Assembly (NCBI GenBank): GCA_035776675.1
Contig: DASTWO010000140.1
Location: 1 to 19,869, forward strand
Source of the DNA: DASSOY01 sp035776675
GTDB lineage: Bacteria; Bacillota; Bacilli; Bacillales; DASSOY01
Length of the DNA: 19,869 bases
Direction: 5' to 3'
The stretch's first letter is position 1, and the number at the start of each line of letters is the position of its first letter. This document shows, piece after piece, positions 14,719 through 19,869 of this stretch. A model generated the notes under the pieces. The model saw only the letters and a list, made by a program, of their open reading frames with translations, did not search any database and had not been told where the DNA came from. The translations under genes and the position numbers were made by a program.

Positions 14719-14723
14719 ACAAT
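14695..14723 (+). promoter_or_regulatory. Likely yjbI-spxH promoter with extended -10
   Basis: TTGCTG (14695-14700) and TACAAT (14718-14723) are 17 bases apart, and TGC directly before TACAAT makes an extended -10. It lies 36 bases upstream of the yjbI start. Copy 1 of the repeat keeps TTGCTG but has TCCGTC at the -10 place. Confidence 0.6.
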
Positions 14724-14758
14724 AAAAAATACATTGGAAGTAATAAGGAGAACGCTCC

Positions 14759-15166
14759 ATGAAAGAGAAAGAACAGTTGAACCCGTACAAGGCAATAGGT
14801 GGATTTGAGACCATTGACAAATTAGTGGAAGCTTTCTATAAAAGGGTGGCCCGGCACCCGGACTTATATCCGATTTTCCCGGAAGATTTAACCGAAACCG
14901 CTCGTAAACAGAAACAATTCTTGACCCAATTATTGGGCGGACCGCCTCTTTACCTTGAAGAGCACGGTCATCCCATGCTTAGGGCACGCCACATGCGTTT
15001 CCCGATTACGCCTACACGCGCTTCAGCATGGCTTTCCTGCATGAGCGCGGCTATGGATGAAATTCGTTTAGAAGAACCGTGGCGTGAAGCCATCTTTAAT
15101 CGTCTAACCGTTATTGCACAGAATATGATGAATCAAAGAGAGGAACATAGCACGAAGGGGGAATAA
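14759..15166 (+). CDS. yjbI: Truncated haemoglobin YjbI (group II)
   Basis: A 135-residue 2-on-2 globin. The proximal haem-binding His is His78 in LRARHMRFPIT, and Trp91 in RASAWLSCM is the G8 Trp typical of group II. FYKRV near residue 27 holds the distal Tyr of helix B. In B. subtilis this protein binds oxygen tightly and is encoded next to spxH; a role in thiol or peroxide stress has been proposed for the pair. AAGGAG eight bases before the ATG supports the start. It is followed by spxH after two bases, so the two form an operon. Confidence 0.95.
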   Translation: MKEKEQLNPYKAIGGFETIDKLVEAFYKRVARHPDLYPIFPEDLTETARKQKQFLTQLLGGPPLYLEEHGHPMLRARHMRFPITPTRASAWLSCMSAAMDEIRLEEPWREAIFNRLTVIAQNMMNQREEHSTKGE

Positions 15167-15168
15167 AC

Positions 15169-16131
15169 ATGACGCTTTATGGGACCGGATCTTATTGCGA
15201 CGGTGCGTCAGGTGAATGCAAAGCTTATTCTTCCTCACCAATTTCCCAGCAGGGGCCACGGCACAAGCCGATTGAAATATATGCATTTATTGATCCTGCA
15301 TGTCCCATGTGCTGGGGACTTGAGCCGATTATCAAGAAACTCACCATTGAATACGGACAATATTTTAAATTACGCTATATAATCGGAGGAAGACTGAATA
15401 CACTAAATAACTGTGAAAAAAAGAAAAGCGAACAGAAATCCGCTCAGGATCGGGCTGACCGCTGGGATCAAATTTCCCGTCGCTACGGAATGCCATGTAA
15501 CGGTGATATCTGGTTGGAGAATCCGATTTCATCTTCTTATGCCGCTTCCATCGGAGTGAAAGCTGCGGAATTACAAGGAAAACAGGCGGGTTTGCGTTTT
15601 CTACGTAAACTTCGTGAGGCGTTTTTTTTGAAAAAACAAAACATTTCAGACGAAAAAGTGTTACTACGATGTGCCGCGGATTCTGAACTAGACCTGAATG
15701 AATTTCAACACGATATTCACGCCAAAGGCGCTGTCAGAGCTTTTCAATGCGATATGAAAACGACCTCCGAAATGGAAGTCGACCATTTGCCCACTCTGGT
15801 ATTTCTGAATGCCAACGCTGATGAAGAAGGCATCAAAATCAGTGGGAATTTCCCATATGAGGCTTATGAACAAGTTATTTGCGAAATGCTTGGCCGGCAA
15901 CCGCAAACGGCCGAGCCCCCGGCGATTGAGGAGTTTCTGAAGAAATACCCGTTTGTGGCCACAAAGGAGATCGCTGTCGTCTATAACCTCAGCTGTGAGG
16001 AAGTAGAACGCCATATGAAAAAACTTGTTCTGAAACAACAAGTGGAACGGATTCCCGTGAAATCAGGCACCTTTTGGCAATATCGTGGACCAATAGCAGA
16101 AGCACAACATCCATCTGAAAAACAATCGTAA
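15169..16131 (+). CDS. spxH: ClpXP adaptor protein SpxH (YjbH)
   Basis: A 320-residue DsbA/thioredoxin-fold adaptor that binds the stress regulator Spx and hands it to ClpXP for degradation. The fold starts at IEIYAFIDPACPMCWGLEPIIKKL with the CxxC-like pair Cys45/Cys48. The helical insert LQGKQAGLRFLRKLREAFF and the C-terminal FVATKEIAVVYNLSCEEVERHMKKL agree with B. subtilis SpxH. That protein has a His/Cys-rich N-terminal zinc site; here the equivalent part has Cys10 and Cys17, separated from the fold by a Ser/Gln-rich stretch. GGGGG nine bases upstream overlaps the end of yjbI, so translation is coupled. The protein is cytoplasmic. It is about 20 residues longer than the B. subtilis protein. 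Confidence 0.95.
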   Translation: MTLYGTGSYCDGASGECKAYSSSPISQQGPRHKPIEIYAFIDPACPMCWGLEPIIKKLTIEYGQYFKLRYIIGGRLNTLNNCEKKKSEQKSAQDRADRWDQISRRYGMPCNGDIWLENPISSSYAASIGVKAAELQGKQAGLRFLRKLREAFFLKKQNISDEKVLLRCAADSELDLNEFQHDIHAKGAVRAFQCDMKTTSEMEVDHLPTLVFLNANADEEGIKISGNFPYEAYEQVICEMLGRQPQTAEPPAIEEFLKKYPFVATKEIAVVYNLSCEEVERHMKKLVLKQQVERIPVKSGTFWQYRGPIAEAQHPSEKQS

Positions 16132-16140
16132 AGGCATGCC

Positions 16141-16181
16141 TGCAACCCTCCCTTCATAGCATAGAATCAGGGAGGGTTGCA
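16141..16181 (+). promoter_or_regulatory. Inverted repeat covering the yizD ribosome binding site
   Basis: TGCAACCCTCCCT (16141-16153) pairs perfectly with AGGGAGGGTTGCA (16169-16181) around a 15-base loop. The right arm contains GGGAGGG, the ribosome binding site of yizD, and ends two bases before its ATG. No T tract follows on either strand, so it does not look like a terminator. It would block yizD translation when folded and may also protect the 3' end of the spxH message. Confidence 0.7.
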
Positions 16182-16183
16182 TC

Positions 16184-16372
16184 ATGTACAAAGTGCTTTT
16201 CATCACTGGTCTGTTGCTGTGCCTTGTCAGCTTCACCTATTTCATGCTTGGCTTAATGCACCTGGAACCATTGTGGACTTCTGCCCCCCTCTTCTTCATC
16301 TCGATCTTCTTCACCTTACATTGCTTCAGCCATCGCAGAAACCGCAAAGAAGGCCACCGAAGTTCCCGGTGA
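16184..16372 (+). CDS. yizD: Small two-helix membrane protein, YizD-like (62 aa)
   Basis: A 62-residue hydrophobic protein with two membrane helices (about 4-24 and 33-48) joined by a short loop, and a basic tail HRRNRKEGHRSSR that should sit in the cytoplasm. It occupies the place of B. subtilis yizD, between spxH and the convergent pepF; the symbol rests on position and size more than on sequence I can align. The ATG has GGGAGGG eight bases upstream, but this lies in the arm of a strong hairpin. The end of the gene forms part of the terminator. Its function is unknown. Confidence 0.72.
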   Translation: MYKVLFITGLLLCLVSFTYFMLGLMHLEPLWTSAPLFFISIFFTLHCFSHRRNRKEGHRSSR

Positions 16373-16376
16373 CCTT
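16350..16376. terminator. Bidirectional terminator between yizD and pepF
   Basis: AAGGCCACCG and CGGTGACCTT pair at 9 of 10 positions across a seven-base loop. On the plus strand TTCTTTTC follows after a short C run. The yizD stop codon lies within the right arm. Confidence 0.7.
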
Positions 16377-16397
16377 CCCCTTCTTTTCTCTATTTTT

Positions 16398-18206
16398 CTA
16401 CAGAAGCTCTTCCATCTCTGTCAGAACCTCTTCAAACATGCTCAGCGCGTCTTCCACCGGCTTTGGCGATGTCATGTCAACACCGGCTTTTTTCAGTACA
16501 TCAATCGGATAATCCGAGCTCCCAGCTTTCAGAAAGCCGTTAATATAACGATCCACAGCCGGCTTTCCTTCCTCCAATATTTGCTTGGATAGTGAAGCTG
16601 CAGCACTAAATCCTGTAGCATACTGATACACATAGTAGTTCATGTAGAAATGAGGAATTCTCGCCCATTCGAGACCAATGTCCTCATCGACAATTAAATC
16701 TTCCCCGAAATATTGCACGTTCAAGTCATAATACAGTTTCGTCATCAACTCAGGGGTCAACGCTTCTCCAGCTGCCGCCTTTTCGTGAATCATCTGTTCA
16801 AATTCGGCAAACATGGTCTGGCGGAACACCGTACCCCGAATTCCTTCTAACATATGATTCAACAAATACAAACGTTCATTCTTATCATCAATGACATCCA
16901 GTAAATGCTGATTCAGTAACGATTCATTACAGGTTGAGGCCACTTCCGCAACGAAAATGGAGTAATCCCCATATGGATACGGCTGATATTTTCTTGTGTA
17001 ATAGCTATGTGCGGAATGCCCGAGTTCATGAGCGAGAGTGAACAGGCTGTTCACATTCCCCTGCCAATTTAACAAAACATATGGCATAGTCCCGTAAGCA
17101 CCGGATGAATAAGCGCCGCTTCGCTTCCCTTTATTCTCACGAACGTCAATCCAACGATTTTCATAACCTTCCTTGATCACGTTCATATAATCTTGTCCGA
17201 GGGGTTCTAGCCCTTTCAGCACTGTTTCCTTCGCCTCATCAAACGTATATTTCATCTCAACATCTTTCACAAGCGGCGTATACAAATCATAAGTATGAAG
17301 GTCATCCAGGCCAAGGACTTTTTTCCTGAGCCGCACATAACGATGAAGCAACGGTAAATGTTTATGTACCGTATCGACCAGATTATCATATACACTTTCA
17401 GGAATATGATTAGCGTCTAGTGCAGCCTGGCGAGCTGAGTCGTAGTGACGAACCGTTGCGTAAAAGTTATGGCTTTTCACCGCTCCGCTGAGTGTACTGG
17501 CGAATGTGTTCCGATAATGTCCATATGTATCGTACATCGCCTTAAATGCATCACGACGGACACGCGGATCGTCGCTTTCAAGGAAACGAATATAGCGTCC
17601 GTGGGTAACATCCACCTCGTTCCCTTCTTCGTCTTTAATGCTCGGGAACTCCATGTCCGCATTATTCAACATGCCGAACGTATTACCGGGACTATCGGTT
17701 AACTCACCTACCTGCGCCAGAATACTTTCCTGTTCCGCCGGAAGAATATGATCCCGCTTATGATTAATTTGCTCGAGGGCGAAACGATACAACTGAAGAT
17801 CTTCATTCTTTTCGATAAACCCGTTTAGTTTCTCCTCATCCATCGACAAGATCTCCGGAACGACAAATGAAAGGGCATTACTTACGCGAGCCGCCAAACC
17901 GGATGCTCTGTCATTTAATCCTTGATAATGGGAGTTGCCTGTGTCCTCATCAGATCTCATATGAGCGTAAGCAAACAACTTACCAAGTTTCTGAGTGATC
18001 TCATCTTCCAATTGTAACGCTTCATTTAATGTCTCGGCTGATTCACCGAGCTTTCCCTGATACTCCGCCATCTTCGGCAACAAATCTTTCACTTCCTGAA
18101 AGGAATTCTCCCAATCCTCATCTGTCGCGAAGATTGCTTCCAGATTCCACTTTTCCTCCGCCGGAATTTCACTTCGTTTCGGCAAAGATTTCGTCTGTTC
18201 AGCCAT
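16398..18206 (-). CDS. pepF: Oligoendopeptidase F, M3 metallopeptidase
   Basis: A 602-residue cytoplasmic zinc endopeptidase that cuts short peptides. The zinc site is HELGH (393-397, in LFTLAHELGHSAHSYYT), with Glu421 in FVAEVAST as third ligand. The PepF-specific N-terminal domain (about 115-185) and the M3 body are both complete, and the length is typical. AAGGCGGTG five bases before the ATG supports the start. Position between coiA and spxH matches B. subtilis yjbG. It is 114 bases from coiA with only a weak 6-bp hairpin (18251-18267) between, so the two may be co-transcribed. Confidence 0.95.
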   Translation of the reverse strand: MAEQTKSLPKRSEIPAEEKWNLEAIFATDEDWENSFQEVKDLLPKMAEYQGKLGESAETLNEALQLEDEITQKLGKLFAYAHMRSDEDTGNSHYQGLNDRASGLAARVSNALSFVVPEILSMDEEKLNGFIEKNEDLQLYRFALEQINHKRDHILPAEQESILAQVGELTDSPGNTFGMLNNADMEFPSIKDEEGNEVDVTHGRYIRFLESDDPRVRRDAFKAMYDTYGHYRNTFASTLSGAVKSHNFYATVRHYDSARQAALDANHIPESVYDNLVDTVHKHLPLLHRYVRLRKKVLGLDDLHTYDLYTPLVKDVEMKYTFDEAKETVLKGLEPLGQDYMNVIKEGYENRWIDVRENKGKRSGAYSSGAYGTMPYVLLNWQGNVNSLFTLAHELGHSAHSYYTRKYQPYPYGDYSIFVAEVASTCNESLLNQHLLDVIDDKNERLYLLNHMLEGIRGTVFRQTMFAEFEQMIHEKAAAGEALTPELMTKLYYDLNVQYFGEDLIVDEDIGLEWARIPHFYMNYYVYQYATGFSAAASLSKQILEEGKPAVDRYINGFLKAGSSDYPIDVLKKAGVDMTSPKPVEDALSMFEEVLTEMEELL

Positions 18207-18320
18207 ACAGCACCGCCTTTTTCTTATTTTTAATGATCAAGCTGTTTGGGTTGGATTGAAGATCCAAGAAATGACATCTTCCGATTTCAAAGTCCATCCG
18301 AGGACACTTCACTCTCTATC

Positions 18321-19514
18321 TTAAAATATTCCATCAATCTTTTCAAAATACTCGTAATCCCGGCGGGAAATTTCTTCAACTGTTGAAACTTGACGGAAAG
18401 AGTCCGGAACCTTAACAAAAGCGTTTTCTCCAATACGCCGCAGATACCCAAAACGCTCAAGACAACAGAGATATTCCAGGAGGGCTGGGGTTTCATCGCT
18501 AATAGAAATCAGAGGCAAATGACGCACTTGGAAAATCCCTTGGAGGACGAGACTTCGAAAGGCACTCTTGATATGGGCTAGGGAAATCTTCTTTCCCGCT
18601 GGCCACTCAAGGTAAAAACGATGAAACAGCCAACTTTGCCATAGAAAGACAGGAGTTTCAATGAGGAAAAGATGGGGAGTCGGCAAACCTGCTGCCGGAG
18701 GAATCAAGGAAAGATGCCCAAACAAATTTCGGACGTAAAGGTGGGAACGGGTTCTGGAGCGAAAAGCGTTTAAGCGCCATCGTTCTTTCACCTTCAACCA
18801 GAAGGCGGGAGGTTTGAAAGAGCGAGGTTGGGAAATTCGATAAAGATCATGAATGGAAAAAGAAGAGATCGGCAGATAATGAATGGAAGCAAACACCTTA
18901 GAAGCATTGTAAGGAATGATATTTGAGAGAACAGCAAATTGTTTGGTTTCCGGACAGAAATACAATAAAAAAACATTGGGCCCCGCCATCGAAGCTTTTC
19001 TCAGAGTGAGCCAATCCATTTGGGGAATTTGAAAGATATTCATTCCCGTACGCTTCAATCGGTTGCCTCCAAGAATCCAGATCGGGTCCATGCCGGCTTT
19101 CTGGAAAGATTCTGTTCGTTTGACTAATAACAAAGGATCCATACTGGAGCATTGAAATTCAAGGGGAATGTCATTGGAATGGAGACGAGCTAACAGATCG
19201 GGGCGCTGTTTCAGAAGAGGAAGATACGGTTCCAATTTCGCCTTAATTTCTTGAACCGAAAGCCATTCATAAAGCCATTTCTTACCGTTTAAATGGTAAG
19301 CGGACTCAGCCTCCGTCTCAAACGTACAATCATGGCCTTTCAAGTGAGCGAAATGCCAAATTCTCTTGCTTCCCAGTCGCATCTGAACATTTCCGTTACA
19401 AACCGGACAATAAAAGGATTCGCGCCTCCTGAGGGCGAGCAACTCACTTTTCCCCCGCCTGTCCAAGAGAGAAAAAAGCGTTTCATCTTGTCGTTTTGCC
19501 ACGAGCAAACACAT
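18321..19514 (-). CDS. coiA: Competence protein CoiA
   Basis: A protein of 397 residues from the chosen start. CoiA acts in the cytoplasm during natural transformation and is needed for recombination of incoming DNA. The N-terminal part has the family zinc/hairpin motif FYCPVCNGNVQMRLGSKRIWHFAH. A PD-(D/E)XK-like nuclease core follows, with LKQRPDLLARLHSNDIPLEFQCSS, where the Asp and the Glu-Phe-Gln are the expected catalytic residues. The C-terminal half is basic and helical. The ATG at 19514 (MCLLVAKRQDE) fits homologues best; an ATG 30 bases upstream is also open. Neither has a good ribosome binding site, which is unlike the neighbours. The gene sits between cls and pepF, as in many Bacillaceae. 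Confidence 0.87.
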   Translation of the reverse strand: MCLLVAKRQDETLFSLLDRRGKSELLALRRRESFYCPVCNGNVQMRLGSKRIWHFAHLKGHDCTFETEAESAYHLNGKKWLYEWLSVQEIKAKLEPYLPLLKQRPDLLARLHSNDIPLEFQCSSMDPLLLVKRTESFQKAGMDPIWILGGNRLKRTGMNIFQIPQMDWLTLRKASMAGPNVFLLYFCPETKQFAVLSNIIPYNASKVFASIHYLPISSFSIHDLYRISQPRSFKPPAFWLKVKERWRLNAFRSRTRSHLYVRNLFGHLSLIPPAAGLPTPHLFLIETPVFLWQSWLFHRFYLEWPAGKKISLAHIKSAFRSLVLQGIFQVRHLPLISISDETPALLEYLCCLERFGYLRRIGENAFVKVPDSFRQVSTVEEISRRDYEYFEKIDGIF

Positions 19515-19587
19515 CACATCCAATCTGGAATGAAATTCAAACATAAAATAGGGAAAGACGAGTTATTGCGGGAAAGGGATTGCGAAG

Positions 19588-19625
19588 AAACAAAATGCAG
19601 GGGCAAGTGGAAAACGAACCCCTGC
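19588..19625 (-). terminator. cls terminator
   Basis: On the minus strand GCAGGGG pairs with CCCCTGC across a 15-base loop, followed by ATTTTGTTT. It is 20 bases past the cls stop and separates cls from coiA. Confidence 0.8.
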
Positions 19626-19645
19626 TTATCAGAAATTTTACCATA

Positions 19646-19869
19646 TTAAAGTAACGGCGACAACAACCTGGAAGTGGATTCAACTACACGCGACAAGATC
19701 GGGCGTCTTCGGAAACTGTCAAACATCAATTGTTCCGAGTGTCGAAAATCCTCTTCGAAATCCTGCACCAACTCATTTGTACTTTCGGTCCGATAGAGAA
19801 AAGCATTTACTTCAAAATTCAGGTGGAAGCTCCGCATATCCATATTGGCCGTCCCAATGGATGCCAATT
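19646..19869 (-). CDS. cls: Cardiolipin synthase, C-terminal end (partial)
   Basis: Only the last 74 codons are in the window. The stretch ASIGTANMDMRSFHLNFEVNAFLY is the end of the second phospholipase-D domain of cardiolipin synthases, where the HKD motif is followed by GTANMDxRSF. The tail RPILSRVVESTSRLLSPLL is the usual amphipathic C terminus. The enzyme joins two phosphatidylglycerols at the membrane. The N-terminal membrane helices and both His of the HKD motifs are outside the window. Internal ATGs near the edge are not starts. Confidence 0.93.
   Translation of the reverse strand, partial: LASIGTANMDMRSFHLNFEVNAFLYRTESTNELVQDFEEDFRHSEQLMFDSFRRRPILSRVVESTSRLLSPLL

Noticed and set aside
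14509..14820. Minus-strand reading frame of about 100 residues across repeat copy 2 and the yjbI start.
   Set aside because: The differences between the repeat copies are mostly amino-acid changing, no ribosome binding site precedes it, and it overlaps yjbI and its promoter.
18251..18267. Hairpin TTGGAT/ATCCAA between coiA and pepF as a terminator.
   Set aside because: The stem is only 6 bp and no T tract follows on the coiA strand.
1..19869. CRISPR arrays, tRNA or rRNA genes, toxin-antitoxin or phage-defence modules.
   Set aside because: No regularly spaced short repeats, cloverleaf-type sequences or matching protein families were seen on either strand.

Overview
The window is a chromosomal segment from an endospore-forming member of the Bacillaceae (Firmicutes). 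The evidence is strong AGGAGG-type ribosome binding sites, spore-coat genes, and a long block of genes in the order known from the B. subtilis yjb region: cls, coiA, pepF, yizD, spxH, yjbI, cwlQ, yjbK, sasB, nadK, then mgtE, a CPA2 antiporter (yjbQ type) and fabI. The species cannot be fixed from the sequence. Base composition looks even, apart from a few short AT-rich intergenic stretches.

Left part (1-4750). Bases 1-138 are the 5' end of a group II intron of the bacterial IIC type, transcribed leftward and cut by the window edge. It sits directly after a hairpin terminator, the usual target of this class. The terminator closes a leftward spore-coat operon: cotSA (glycosyltransferase), cotS (kinase fold with degenerate catalytic residues) and a 66-residue unknown protein. 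Divergent from it is a second CotS-family protein (CotI-like) that keeps the kinase residues. A small membrane protein of the CBO0543 family follows.

Middle part (4750-12720). All genes but one run leftward: a DUF421/YetF-type membrane protein, fabI (enoyl-ACP reductase), a 618-residue CPA2 cation/proton antiporter with RCK domains, mgtE (magnesium channel), then nadK and sasB (NAD kinase and small alarmone synthetase, tightly linked). The exception is a rightward, divergent FtsW/RodA-family gene between mgtE and nadK. In B. subtilis the rluD-type and prpE genes lie downstream of nadK, so this is a local rearrangement.

Right part (12720-19869). yjbK (CYTH triphosphatase fold), cwlQ (lytic transglycosylase), yjbI (truncated haemoglobin), spxH (adaptor that delivers Spx to ClpXP) and yizD run rightward. 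pepF, coiA and the 3' end of cls run leftward. The group points to cell-wall work, stringent response, thiol stress and competence. The 500-base gap between cwlQ and yjbI holds two copies of a 139-base element with no indels between them. The end of the second copy supplies part of the likely yjbI promoter. This gap is the least explained part of the window.

I do not see a complete new multi-gene system. The observations most worth a second look are the duplicated intergenic element, the inverted repeat that buries the yizD ribosome binding site, the degenerate/intact pair of CotS-family kinases, the intron placed on the coat-operon terminator, and the divergent RodA-like protein.
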